DNA of 29,871 nucleotides from CALESS01 sp964405455 (GCA_964405455.1 CAYOOA010000024.1:1-29871), one strand, 5' to 3'. Numbered from the stretch's first letter, positions 7,355-15,736 are shown. Notes: a model not told the origin generated them from the sequence alone. Numbers and translations: made by a program.

Positions 7355-9931
7355 ATGGGCGGGTGCGGCTTGTTCGATATCTATCATTTCTCCCTGACCT
7401 CCACAAATACCGATCTGCCGGGCATGCGGGTGACTGCGGCGCCGCGGAAAGCGGACCGCCGCCGCCAGAAGGATGTACTGGCAGCCGTTTTAACTTTGAC
7501 CGGCAGGCATCCCCTTGATCAAGCCGGGATCGATGCGCTGTTGGACCGACTGGTGGAAGCGTATTTTAGTTCCCCCGGCACAGTCACGGCGGGCATCCGC
7601 CAGGCGGTTGAGAAGCTCAACGAGTACCTGATGGAGCGCAACCGTAACGGGGCGAAGGAAGGTTGGAACGCCGTCGGCCTGCTCAACCTGGCCATTTTGC
7701 ACGATGAGTTGATTTACGTTGTAAATGTCGGTACCACTCATACTTTCCTGCTCGGCCATTCGGCGGTGGAGGATTGGGGCTCCAACGGCGGTCCGCGCGG
7801 CCTGGGCGTAAGTAACCAATTATTCCTGCGCTTTTACAGTGAAGAACTTGAACCCGGCGATTTGCTGGTCTTCTGTGCCAATCCCCCGGCCAGTTGGACG
7901 GTGGATGCCCTGCAGGGCAGCCCGGCGCTGACCTTCGACCACTTGCGCCGGCGGCTGCTCAACCAGGCCGGGCCTACTCTGCAGGCCGGCGTGGTTCAAT
8001 TCAAGGCCGGCAGCGGACAGATCCATATCCTGCGCCTGCGCCCGGTCAGCCGACCGATGGTGGTGGAAACCCCGGCTCCCCTGGAAACCCGCCAGCCAAC
8101 CGCACCGGAAACACCCGCTCCTGCCATCCCGCAGGGGCCGGTTGTAACAACCCCGCCCCCAACGCCCGCAGTATCAGAACCACCCCGGTCTGAGCCGCCC
8201 TCCGGGCTGCCCTCGCTGGAGGACCTGGTCCTGCCGGGCGAGCAGGCTGCACCTGAACCGGCTGCCCCGCCGGAAGCGGAGGAACCCATCGGTGACCTGT
8301 TCCCGGCCAGCGATGACCTGGTTGCACCGGTGACCTCCATTCCGCCGGCAGCTCAACCTGCCGAACCGACGCCAGCCCCTGAACCCGAACCAACCCCGGA
8401 ACCACTGCCCCTGCCGGAAGTCCCGGTGGTGCGCCCGGTAGCTCAGCGCCCGGTCCGCCCGCAGCGCCCGGCGCCTGCTGCGAACGAAGCCGTGCAACTG
8501 CCCCTGCCCGAGGCTCCGGCCGGTGAGGGACTTTCCGATGAACCCGAAGTAACCCCCCTGCAGCGCCGCCGGGGAGGCAACCAGCGGGCGCGCCGCCAGG
8601 TGGCGGGCGTCTGGCTGGCCGGACGCAACCTGCGCCAGAAGATCAGCAAGGCTTTCAGCCGCCTGCTCTGGCGGATTTTACCCACGCGCGAGGATCAGAA
8701 ACCGATCTTCCCCTCCAGTTGGATGTGGTTTGTCGCGATTGCCGTCCCGCTGGTGGTGGTGGCGATCGCTATGACCGTCTATACCCAGCTGGGCCGCGAC
8801 AAAGCCCAGCAGGTCTACCTGCTGCAGGCGCGCGAGGCGGCCACCCAGGCCATGAATGAACAAGACCTGGCCCAACGGCGTACCCTGTGGGATCAGACCC
8901 TGCAACTGGTCGTCAAGGCCGAAGAATACGGCAAGAACGAAGAAACCCGCACCCTGCGCCGGCAGATCGAGACCGGCCTGGATGACTTGAACAAGGTCAA
9001 ACGCCTGGTGTTCAGCGAAACCCTGCGCGGTGGTCTGGCGGCGAGCGTCAACATTGTTCAATTGGCATCCTACGGCAGCGATGTCTTTGCCCTGGACGCG
9101 ACCAGCGGCTCTGTTTTGCGCCTGGTAGGCGCCGGCGGGCAATTTGAAGTGGATGCAAAATTCATCTGCCGGCCTGGCAGCTACGGCGGCAAGATCGTCA
9201 CCAACCTGGTCGACCTGATCCCGCTGCCCAAGGGTATCTTCACCAACGCCACCGTGCTGGCCGTGGATGAAACCGGCAACCTGATGTACTGCGGCGAGGG
9301 GCTCATCCCCACCATCCAGACGCTTACCCCGCCGGATGGCTACCTCGGCAAGGTGGCCGGGATTGTTCAGACCGGCCGGGTGCTGCTGGTGCTGGATAAG
9401 GGCCGCAACATGATCTGGCGCTACGGCGACTCCCTGCCGGACGATCCGCCGCTGGCGCCGGGAGAACTGGTTAACTGGAGCCGGGCACCCAAGCCCTATT
9501 TCCAGGAGACCACCCCCGCCCTGGGCAAAGTGGTTGACATGGCGGTGAATGAGGATGCCCTCTTCCTGGTCGATTCAGACGGCGTGGTCACCACCTGCGA
9601 TTACAGCGCGGTGGTGTATGCGCCGACCTCCTGCCAGCAGCCGGCCACGTTTGAAGATGCCCGTCCCGGGCACCCCGCCCAGGTCACCGGCTTTGATAAC
9701 GTTTCTTTTGCCCGCTTGAACATTGATCCGTTGACACGCCAATCGCTGTACGCCCTGGATGTGAATACACCGGCCGTCTACCGCTTCAGCCTGCATCTTT
9801 TCCTGGATAAGATCATCGAGGCGGATGCGGTCAGCAGCCTGCCTGCCCAAAGGCCGACCGCTTTTGTCGTCACCACGAATCAATATCTGATCCTGGCTTA
9901 CGGGAACCGCCTGTTCATCACCAAGCCATGA
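7355..9931 (+). CDS. Phosphatase-like domain, Pro-rich linker, one TM segment, beta-propeller-like ectodomain
   Basis: An 858-residue multidomain protein. Residues 1 to about 225 resemble a PP2C-family serine/threonine phosphatase in layout (strands such as ILHDELIYVVNVGTTHTFLL, RGLGVS, LEPGDLLVFC), but the metal-binding aspartates of the family are not visible, so it is probably catalytically dead. About 229-375 is a Pro/Glu-rich linker. A basic stretch precedes one transmembrane helix at about 455-477 (WMWFVAIAVPLVVVAIAMTV), followed by a coiled region and, from about 555, a repeat-rich C-terminus that reads like a six-bladed propeller. Topology is cytoplasmic N-terminus, external C-terminus. 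The start is uncertain: ATG 7355 lacks a Shine-Dalgarno, whereas the in-frame TTG at 7370 has GGGCGGG six nt upstream. It overlaps the S51 gene by 4 bp. Confidence 0.6.
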   Translation: MGGCGLFDIYHFSLTSTNTDLPGMRVTAAPRKADRRRQKDVLAAVLTLTGRHPLDQAGIDALLDRLVEAYFSSPGTVTAGIRQAVEKLNEYLMERNRNGAKEGWNAVGLLNLAILHDELIYVVNVGTTHTFLLGHSAVEDWGSNGGPRGLGVSNQLFLRFYSEELEPGDLLVFCANPPASWTVDALQGSPALTFDHLRRRLLNQAGPTLQAGVVQFKAGSGQIHILRLRPVSRPMVVETPAPLETRQPTAPETPAPAIPQGPVVTTPPPTPAVSEPPRSEPPSGLPSLEDLVLPGEQAAPEPAAPPEAEEPIGDLFPASDDLVAPVTSIPPAAQPAEPTPAPEPEPTPEPLPLPEVPVVRPVAQRPVRPQRPAPAANEAVQLPLPEAPAGEGLSDEPEVTPLQRRRGGNQRARRQVAGVWLAGRNLRQKISKAFSRLLWRILPTREDQKPIFPSSWMWFVAIAVPLVVVAIAMTVYTQLGRDKAQQVYLLQAREAATQAMNEQDLAQRRTLWDQTLQLVVKAEEYGKNEETRTLRRQIETGLDDLNKVKRLVFSETLRGGLAASVNIVQLASYGSDVFALDATSGSVLRLVGAGGQFEVDAKFICRPGSYGGKIVTNLVDLIPLPKGIFTNATVLAVDETGNLMYCGEGLIPTIQTLTPPDGYLGKVAGIVQTGRVLLVLDKGRNMIWRYGDSLPDDPPLAPGELVNWSRAPKPYFQETTPALGKVVDMAVNEDALFLVDSDGVVTTCDYSAVVYAPTSCQQPATFEDARPGHPAQVTGFDNVSFARLNIDPLTRQSLYALDVNTPAVYRFSLHLFLDKIIEADAVSSLPAQRPTAFVVTTNQYLILAYGNRLFITKP

Positions 9932-10635
9932 GTCGGCTGCCGCTGGAGGTTCGCTTTAGCGGAACAGGAACGCTGGCCCTGGTGGGCAGCGGCGAATACC
10001 TGCCGGGCGTGCTTGAGTTGGATGCCTGGTTGATGGCGCGCCTGCCTGAGCCTGCCCGGGTGGTTACCCTGGCCACGGCCGCCGGTACGGAAGGCCCGGC
10101 CCGCATCCGCTACTGGGAGGACCTGGGGGTGAAGCACTTCCAGTCCCTGGGAGCGGAGAGCGTGGAGGCAGTCCCGGTCATTGACCGCAGCAGTGCCATG
10201 GATGAACGCCTGGCGGAATACATCCGCCGGGCGAATTTTGTGTATCTTTCCGGTGGCAAACCGCATTACCTGCTCCAGGTGCTGGCCGGCAGTCCGGCCT
10301 GGGCGGCCATCTGCGCCGTACTGGAACAGGGTGGGGTGGTGGCGGGCTGCTCCGCCGGGGCGATGATCTTTGGAGAGCAGGTTCCCTCGTCTCCATTTCC
10401 CGGAAACTGGCAGGCCGGCTTTGGTTTTCTGCCTGGAACGTTTATCATCCCGCACTTTGATGAAGTACCTAAAACCCTCCTGGCGGGGTTAAAACTCTTG
10501 AATCATAAATTGCGCCTGGTGGGGGTGGAGGGGGACACGGCGCTGGTTTGCACCCCGCAGGGCTGCCTGGTGCGCGGACGTGGACGGGTCAGCCTGCAAA
10601 ACGGTAATTCCTTCCTGCATTTTCAGCAGGAGTAA
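9928..10635 (+). CDS. S51-type (cyanophycinase/peptidase E-like) serine hydrolase
   Basis: A 235-residue protein with class-I glutamine-amidotransferase-like architecture. Key elements are LVGSGEYL near 18-25, the oxyanion-type YLSGGKPHYLLQ (106-117), the nucleophile elbow GCSAGAM with Ser142, and H176 in FIIPHF. Ser at the elbow, rather than Cys, marks the S51 peptidase/cyanophycinase group. Members cleave N-terminal Asp dipeptides or cyanophycin; the actual substrate cannot be read from the sequence. The ATG overlaps the TGA of the upstream gene (ATGA), so translation is coupled, and the MFS gene begins 22 bp after its stop. One unit of surface or sensor protein, dipeptidase-like enzyme and transporter is suggestive of peptide or cyclic-compound salvage, but that is inference. 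Confidence 0.75.
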   Translation: MSRLPLEVRFSGTGTLALVGSGEYLPGVLELDAWLMARLPEPARVVTLATAAGTEGPARIRYWEDLGVKHFQSLGAESVEAVPVIDRSSAMDERLAEYIRRANFVYLSGGKPHYLLQVLAGSPAWAAICAVLEQGGVVAGCSAGAMIFGEQVPSSPFPGNWQAGFGFLPGTFIIPHFDEVPKTLLAGLKLLNHKLRLVGVEGDTALVCTPQGCLVRGRGRVSLQNGNSFLHFQQE

Positions 10636-10657
10636 ATTCAGCACTGACGAGGCAAGC

Positions 10658-11839
10658 ATGTACCAATCCAGGACTGTACGCTATCTTTTGTTCGGTCTGC
10701 TCTATTTCACCCAGGGCATCATCCTGAGCTACTTCACCAGCCTGAATGCCCTGTATTTTCTCTCCAACGGCCTGACCATGACCGATGCGGGCCTCTTCTC
10801 GGCCATTGCCCTGATCCCATTTGTGATCAAAATCTTCCTGGGCATGTTGAGCGACCGGGTGAACCTGTTCGGCATGGGGCACCGCAAGCCGTACATCCTG
10901 ATCGGGCTGGCCATCCAACTGGTCTGCCTGCTGATCGTCCCCTCCATCAACCTGGCCACCCAGTACTGGGGATTTGTCTTCCTGGCCTTCATGCTGCAGA
11001 TGGGCATGGCCCTGTATGATACCTGCACCGACGGCCTGGCCCTGGATACCACCCCGGAAGCCGAGCAGGGCACCCTGCAGGGTGTGATGGTGGGCGGACG
11101 GGCGTTTGGCGTGGTGGTTACCGCCTCCCTGCTGGGGCTGCTGGCGGATAAAGCCGGCTGGCCGTGGGTCTTCTACGCCCTGGCCATCCTGACCGCGCTG
11201 GCGCTTCCGCTGGTGTTGGGCGTGCATGAAAAAGCCCGCCCGGCCGGGGAGTCCTTCAACTGGAAAGCCTTCAGGGCTTTCAAGAGCTGGCCGATTGCCG
11301 CCCTGGCTGCGGCCGGTCTGCTGATGTTCTTCATTATCAACGGTTCCAATCAGCTGGTGAATCCCTTCCTGCAGAAAACCTTCCAGATTAGCCTGAGCCA
11401 GGCCGGGTTGTACACTACGGTCTGGGGAGTGGGCGTGGTTATCGGCGGGGTGGTGGGCGGCTGGCTGCTCTCGCGGATTGGACGGCGGAACGGCGTGCTT
11501 TCCACCCTGGCGTTCACCATCGTGGCTATCGGACTGTTATCTATAATCCCGTCCCGGCTGGCTGCCTGGCCGATCGTCTTCCTGTTCGGGTTGGCCTTTG
11601 GCGCTTACCAGGCCCAGTACTACGCCCTGTCCATGGCCTTCACGGAGAAAAGCATCGCTGCTTCGATGTACGCCATCCTGATGGCAGTCTCCAACATCGG
11701 CATCGCTGCCGGGTTATCCGTCAGCGGCATCCTGGCGGACGCACTGCCTTTCCGCACTGTTTTCGTGATCCTGGCCGGGATGAACCTGCTGATCCTGCCC
11801 TTCCTGCCGACCATCTGGCGGGCCAAAGCCGCCAATTAA
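10658..11839 (+). CDS. Major facilitator superfamily transporter
   Basis: A 393-residue protein with about 12 hydrophobic segments and the MFS fold (MLSDRVNLFGMGHRKPYIL between TM2 and TM3 resembles motif A; a long cytoplasmic loop around GVHEKARPAGESFNWK divides the halves). The start is ATG 10658 with GAGG 5 nt upstream; the longer in-frame start at 10580 would overlap the peptidase gene by 56 bp. The overall pattern is nearest to AmpG/PAT- or folate-biopterin-like MFS proteins, but the substrate is not determinable. It is the last gene of the 7355-11839 unit and is closed by an intrinsic terminator. Confidence 0.78.
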   Translation: MYQSRTVRYLLFGLLYFTQGIILSYFTSLNALYFLSNGLTMTDAGLFSAIALIPFVIKIFLGMLSDRVNLFGMGHRKPYILIGLAIQLVCLLIVPSINLATQYWGFVFLAFMLQMGMALYDTCTDGLALDTTPEAEQGTLQGVMVGGRAFGVVVTASLLGLLADKAGWPWVFYALAILTALALPLVLGVHEKARPAGESFNWKAFRAFKSWPIAALAAAGLLMFFIINGSNQLVNPFLQKTFQISLSQAGLYTTVWGVGVVIGGVVGGWLLSRIGRRNGVLSTLAFTIVAIGLLSIIPSRLAAWPIVFLFGLAFGAYQAQYYALSMAFTEKSIAASMYAILMAVSNIGIAAGLSVSGILADALPFRTVFVILAGMNLLILPFLPTIWRAKAAN

Positions 11840-11853
11840 TTCCTGGTACCGTA

Positions 11854-11884
11854 AAGCCGGAGGTATTTCACCTCCGGCTTTTTT
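11854..11884 (+). terminator. Intrinsic terminator of the MFS unit
   Basis: A perfect 11-bp stem (AAGCCGGAGGT, 11854-11864; ACCTCCGGCTT, 11870-11880) with loop ATTTC is followed by a T-run. It lies between the convergent MFS and regulator genes and could also stop minus-strand transcripts weakly. Confidence 0.9.
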
Positions 11885-11906
11885 ATTTCCAAGCGAGAAA
11901 CTATGA

Positions 11907-13013
11907 TCAGTGGATCTGAATCATTTGACCGGTTTCCTGGACTTCGTAGCCCTTGAACCGCCTGATCCAGCCGCGGCCTTCTTCCGAGCCCAGCCACTGG
12001 AGCCAGGCCTGGACGGCCGGCAGGGCAGCCGTCTCCGCCCGCATGACCAGGTCGTAGCGCTCGCGGGCCAGGGGGATGAAATCCAAACCAAAGGCAGCCG
12101 CAGCGGATTCCAGCCCCAGGCCCAAATCTGCGCTGGACTCCGCCACCGCCCGGGCCACGTCCGAATGAGTGATCCGTTCATCCCGGTATCCGTTGATCAA
12201 ATCTGACGGGATCTGCAGGCGTTCCAGGTTGGAGTCCAGCCAGACGCGCGTTCCGGAGCCGGCCTGGCGGTTGACAAAGCGCAGTTCCGGGCGGAGTAAA
12301 TCCCGCAGGGATTGGATCCCAAGCGGGTTACTCGGGGCAACGATCAACCCCAGCCGGCGGTGGGCGAATGTGACCAGGCACAGGGGGGTGTCAGGCAGGG
12401 TTTTCTCGATGAACGGCAGGTTGTAGGTATCCGTGGCGGCATCCCACAAATGCGTCCCGGCCAGGTCGGCTTTGCCTTCCTGCAAAGCCAATAATCCGCC
12501 CATGCTGCCGGAGAAGGAGATTTGCAGGCTGACATCCGGTATAATTTCGCCGAAGAAATGGCGGGCTACGGTACTCAGAGCCATATCATGACTGCCGGAA
12601 AAGCGCAGCCGCTGGTGGATATCCGGGTGGGTGGAGGTGTCCAGGGCGCGCCAGCGGTCCATGGCCAGTTCCAGGGCGGATTGAACCTCTTCCAGGGTAT
12701 ATCCTGCCGTCAGCACGTCTAAGAGGAAGGTTTCGGAGCGGTGGACCAGGTTGGCTTTACGCAGGGTGGTCTGCCCGGCAGCCCGCGCCTGCGGGATGGC
12801 CCCCGCCACCTGTGTACCCCGCCCGGCCTGGCTGTAAATCAGGCCTTCCCGGGCCAGTTCGCGGTAGGCGCGCTGGATGGTGCCGGGAGTGCACTTCCAC
12901 TCGGCGCATAATTCGCGCACCGAGGGCAGCCGATCACCCGGCTTCAGCCGCCCGTTGAGGATTTCCGTGCGGACCGCTTCGGCGATTTGTTGATAAAGAT
13001 GGCGTTCATCCAT
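11907..13013 (-). CDS. GntR-type HTH fused to a molybdate/tungstate-type binding domain; probable regulator of tupBCA
   Basis: A 368-residue protein. Residues 5-70 are a GntR/FadR-like winged helix (LKPGDRLPSVRELCAEWKCT, then GTIQRAYRELAREGLI). Residues of about 125-345 match the PBP_like (PF12727) pattern: SGSMGGLLALQ, ADLAGTHLWD, FVNRQAGSGTR, LGLGLESAA and LDFIPLARERYDL. This sensor domain is related to oxyanion-binding proteins and is normally fused to ModE- or excisionase-type HTHs, so a GntR-type HTH is less usual. The start is ATG 13013 with GGTGGAG six nt upstream; the earlier in-frame GTG at 13025 lies inside that ribosome site. It stands 176 bp downstream of tupA on the same strand with its own likely promoter. 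It most likely senses tungstate or molybdate and controls the tup genes and itself. Confidence 0.8.
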   Translation of the reverse strand: MDERHLYQQIAEAVRTEILNGRLKPGDRLPSVRELCAEWKCTPGTIQRAYRELAREGLIYSQAGRGTQVAGAIPQARAAGQTTLRKANLVHRSETFLLDVLTAGYTLEEVQSALELAMDRWRALDTSTHPDIHQRLRFSGSHDMALSTVARHFFGEIIPDVSLQISFSGSMGGLLALQEGKADLAGTHLWDAATDTYNLPFIEKTLPDTPLCLVTFAHRRLGLIVAPSNPLGIQSLRDLLRPELRFVNRQAGSGTRVWLDSNLERLQIPSDLINGYRDERITHSDVARAVAESSADLGLGLESAAAAFGLDFIPLARERYDLVMRAETAALPAVQAWLQWLGSEEGRGWIRRFKGYEVQETGQMIQIH

Positions 13014-13027
13014 GGCAATCTCCACCT

Positions 13028-13048
13028 GTATATATACGTTGATTATAC
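13028..13048 (-). promoter_or_regulatory. Promoter -10 and possible operator of the tup regulator gene
   Basis: On the minus strand a perfect TATAAT occupies 13048-13043. The 10-bp palindrome GTATATATAC (13028-13037) lies between it and the ribosome site, at about the transcription start, a good place for autorepression. No clear -35 is seen. Confidence 0.45.
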
Positions 13049-13119
13049 ACTTTGCCCTGGCTTTATTATATTGCCCACCCAGCAGCAGTTCGAGGTGTTT
13101 CTCGAGTCCATATTAGGAA

Positions 13120-13151
13120 TTGTGCAGGACATTGATCAATGCCCTGCACAA
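13120..13151. repeat. 32-bp near-perfect palindrome between tupA and its regulator
   Basis: The half TTGTGCAGGACATTGA (13120-13135) is followed directly by its reverse complement with one mismatch (13136-13151). There is no loop and no T-run on either strand, so a simple terminator is not a full explanation. It lies 39 bp past the tupA stop and about 106 bp before the regulator start. Confidence 0.7.
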
Positions 13152-13189
13152 AATCCTGGTGAGAATAAAAGAAATTGGTAAAACGCAGC

Positions 13190-14137
13190 TTACTTGTTCA
13201 GGTATAGCTTGGAGGATGGGATGAACAGCGATTGACCGAAATCTGCCTTGCCGAAGGCGGCAATCTTTTCCTGCACCGGCACGGAGATGATCCAGTCAAT
13301 GAACAGGTTGGCCAGGTCGTTGCGAATCTGCGGACCCTTGCTTGGGTTGACAGCGATCACGCCGTAGGGATTGAAGAGGGTCTTATCGCCTTCCACCAGT
13401 ACCACCAGGTCCAGGCCTTCTTTGACGCGGCTCAGGTAGGTGGCCCGGTCGGAAAGAGTGTAGGCCTGCTTTTCCTGCGCCATGGTCAGCACTTCGCCCA
13501 TGCTGGCGCCGGCATTGATGTACCAATCGCCTTCGGGCTTGATTTCAGCGGATTTCCAGATGGCCAGTTCCTTGGTGTTGGTGCCGGAATCATCCCCGCG
13601 GGAGATGAACGGGACCTTGGTCTCGGCAATTTTCTTGAAGGCATCCACCGCGGAGGTCATTCCCTTGATCCCGGCGGGGTCGGAAGCGGGTCCGATGATG
13701 ACAAAATCGTTGTACATCACGTCTTCGCGCCGAACGCCGTCACCGCTTGCCATGAAAGCATCTTCCTTGGCCCGGGCATGCACCAGCAATACATCCGCAT
13801 TTCCATCGGTGCCCAATTGGATGGCCTGGCCGGTGCCGACAGCGATCACGTCAATTTTGACGTTGTACAGCTTCTCAAAATCGGGCAGCAGGTATTCCAG
13901 CAGGCCAGAATCCTGGGTGCTGGTGGTGGTAGCCAGGATCATCTTCTGCGTTTCCGGGAAGGCGGTTGGAAGGACAGCTGTGGGTTCAACAGTTGGTTCC
14001 ACGGGCGCAGCAGTCGGCTCGACCGGCGCGGTGGTTGGTTCCGGGGCTGCAGTGGGGGTGGCGGGGGTGGTGCAGGCCGCCAGCAGAACGGACAACAAGG
14101 TTACAAAACTAACCAGGGTCAACAACTTTTTCGACAT
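13190..14137 (-). CDS. tupA: Tungstate ABC transporter substrate-binding lipoprotein TupA
   Basis: A 315-residue protein. A lipoprotein signal ends at LLAAC (Cys22), then comes a Thr/Pro/Glu/Ala-rich linker to about residue 67, then the binding domain. The TTTSTQDSGLL segment, GTGQAIQLGTDGNADVLLVH, FISRGDDSGTNTKE and LSDRATYL are the signature of TupA/TupA-like tungstate-binding proteins (WtpA and ModA differ here). The start is ATG 14137 with GGAG six nt upstream; the in-frame ATG at 14149 has no ribosome site. It is the third gene of tupB-tupC-tupA, 42 bp after tupC. Tungstate import usually serves tungsten oxidoreductases; none is in the window. Molybdate as an alternative ligand is possible but less likely. 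Confidence 0.88.
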   Translation of the reverse strand: MSKKLLTLVSFVTLLSVLLAACTTPATPTAAPEPTTAPVEPTAAPVEPTVEPTAVLPTAFPETQKMILATTTSTQDSGLLEYLLPDFEKLYNVKIDVIAVGTGQAIQLGTDGNADVLLVHARAKEDAFMASGDGVRREDVMYNDFVIIGPASDPAGIKGMTSAVDAFKKIAETKVPFISRGDDSGTNTKELAIWKSAEIKPEGDWYINAGASMGEVLTMAQEKQAYTLSDRATYLSRVKEGLDLVVLVEGDKTLFNPYGVIAVNPSKGPQIRNDLANLFIDWIISVPVQEKIAAFGKADFGQSLFIPSSKLYLNK

Positions 14138-14179
14138 ATTCTTCTCCATTAGAGATTGATATAGACCCTCTGGAGAGGG

Positions 14180-14911
14180 TTAATACACCATTTCGCCGCG
14201 TACAAAAGCCGCTGTGCGCGGATCGGCAGGATGCTCGAAGAACGCATCAACCGGGGCTGTTTCCACCAACCGGCCTTCCAGCAGAAAAGCCACCCGCCCG
14301 GCCAGGCGGTGGGCTTGGAAAACATTATGTGTCACCAGCACCAGGGTCATGCCCTGCTCCCGGTTAAGCCGATGGGCGATCTGTTCAATCAGGCCGACGT
14401 TGTAGGGGTCCAGGTTGGCAGTGGGCTCATCCATCAACAGCACTTCCGGTTTGAGCACGATGGCCCGGGCCAGCACCACCCGCTGCGCTTCTCCGCCGGA
14501 AAGAGTATGAGCGCTCTGCTTGGCCAAATCGGCCAGGCCAACCAGTTCCAACGTGGATTGAATCAGTTCATGGGTATCCCGTTCCCCGCGAAGTTGCAGG
14601 CCGAAAGCCACATTATCCCAGACAGAGCGATTCAGCAGCATCGGCCGCTGGAAAACGGTGGTCACCCGGCGGCGTAGGTCGAGGGGCATTTCACTTCCGG
14701 CCTGGTAGGCGCGGTCATGGAAGATCAGCTTGCCAGCGGTGGGCGGCTCCAGGAAATTCAAAAGGCGCAACAGGGTGCTTTTTCCGGCTCCGCTTGGCCC
14801 GACCAGGGCCAGCACTTCACCGCGCTGGATCTCAAGTGAATCCAATGCCAGGACTGTGCGCCCATTATAGGTCTTGGTCAAATCTTGCAGGTGGAAGAGT
14901 TTCTCGCTCAT
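14180..14911 (-). CDS. tupC: Tungstate ABC transporter ATP-binding protein TupC
   Basis: A 243-residue ABC ATPase. It has Walker A GPSGAGKST (38-46), Q-loop Q88, signature LSGGEAQR (137-144), Walker B VLLMDEP (157-163) and the H-loop in LVLVTHN. All catalytic residues are present, with no TOBE-type C-terminal extension, which is usual for TupC and unlike ModC. It begins 4 bp after the tupB stop and energises import through TupB. Confidence 0.87.
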   Translation of the reverse strand: MSEKLFHLQDLTKTYNGRTVLALDSLEIQRGEVLALVGPSGAGKSTLLRLLNFLEPPTAGKLIFHDRAYQAGSEMPLDLRRRVTTVFQRPMLLNRSVWDNVAFGLQLRGERDTHELIQSTLELVGLADLAKQSAHTLSGGEAQRVVLARAIVLKPEVLLMDEPTANLDPYNVGLIEQIAHRLNREQGMTLVLVTHNVFQAHRLAGRVAFLLEGRLVETAPVDAFFEHPADPRTAAFVRGEMVY

Positions 14912-14915
14912 GCGG

Positions 14916-15578
14916 TTAATCCCCCACCGATTTACCCTGCAGGCGCATCATCAACAGGTTGACGACAAAGGAGATGCCCAGCAGGATGAGACCGAGGGCA
15001 ATTGCCAGGTCAAAGTTACCCTTGCGGGTTTCAAGCACGATGGCAGTCGTCAGCACGCGGGTGGAGCCCTCGATGTTGCCGCCCACCATCATCACTGCCC
15101 CCACCTCGGAGATGATGCCGCCAAAACCGGCGATGATGGCCACCACCACACCCACCCGCGCTTCCATCAGGATTGTCCAGGCGGCCTGGCGCGGGGTTGC
15201 GCCCAGGGCGGTCACCTGCTGGCGCAGTTGGGGATCCACGCCCATCACGGCGGCCATGGTAAATCCGGCCACCAGTGGGAATGAAATAATGGTCTGGGCC
15301 AGGATCATGGCTCCGGGGGTGAAAAGGGCTGGAATGAAAGGTGAATTCAGCGAGCCCAGCGGTCCGCTACGTGAAAGCAGCAGGTAGACAAACAACCCCA
15401 CCACCACCGGCGGAAAGCCCATGCCGGTGTACATCAGGGCGATGACCAGCCGGCGGCCGACGAAGCGCTTGAGCCCGAGGAAGACCCCCAGCGGGATGCC
15501 AATGACAGAACTGATCACCAACGCAATGCCGGAGACCCGCAGGGAAAGTGAAATGATTTCGAGTAAAGCGCTGCCCAA
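14916..15578 (-). CDS. tupB: Tungstate ABC transporter permease TupB
   Basis: A 220-residue permease from TTG 15578. It has five or so transmembrane segments and the EAA-type cytoplasmic loop (ALGATPRQAAWTILMEA), followed by GGIISEVGAVMMVGGNIEG, characteristic of TupB-like permeases. A longer in-frame TTG at 15629 is rejected because it lies upstream of the predicted transcription start (about 15611) and inside the promoter. TTG 15578 has AAAAGG six nt upstream and leaves a short N-terminus before LEIISLSLRVSG. First gene of the tup operon. Confidence 0.85.
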   Translation of the reverse strand: MGSALLEIISLSLRVSGIALVISSVIGIPLGVFLGLKRFVGRRLVIALMYTGMGFPPVVVGLFVYLLLSRSGPLGSLNSPFIPALFTPGAMILAQTIISFPLVAGFTMAAVMGVDPQLRQQVTALGATPRQAAWTILMEARVGVVVAIIAGFGGIISEVGAVMMVGGNIEGSTRVLTTAIVLETRKGNFDLAIALGLILLGISFVVNLLMMRLQGKSVGD

Positions 15579-15617
15579 AAGGTACCTTTTTCCTTGATGT
15601 ATGGATGTATCGCACCA

Positions 15618-15646
15618 AGTATAGTGCAAGCAAAAAGGTTTGTCCA
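15618..15646 (-). promoter_or_regulatory. Promoter of the tupBCA operon
   Basis: On the minus strand TGGACA (15646-15641, five of six consensus bases) and TATACT (15623-15618, five of six) are spaced by exactly 17 bp. Transcription should begin near 15611, giving a leader of about 33 nt, too short for a riboswitch. Two direct GATGTAT repeats (plus strand 15596-15602 and 15604-15610, 8-bp period) lie at the start of the transcript and are candidate regulator contacts. Confidence 0.7.
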
Positions 15647-15736
15647 GAAGTCAAATATCCTGCCGGCTCATGGCAGATGTCCGTTAACAAATCCACTTAT
15701 CCCCATCTTGCTTTTTTTCTATTTTGATGATTCGTC

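Noticed and set aside
8040..8480. Proline-rich segment as a DNA repeat array
   Set aside because: It is coding, with varied codons for a Pro/Glu linker and no repeating DNA unit.
13232..14152. 306-codon plus-strand open frame opposite tupA
   Set aside because: Mirror of the TupA reading frame; TupA shows signal peptide, lipobox and family motifs.
15579..15629. Longer tupB start at TTG 15629
   Set aside because: Would place translation upstream of the predicted transcription start and inside the promoter.
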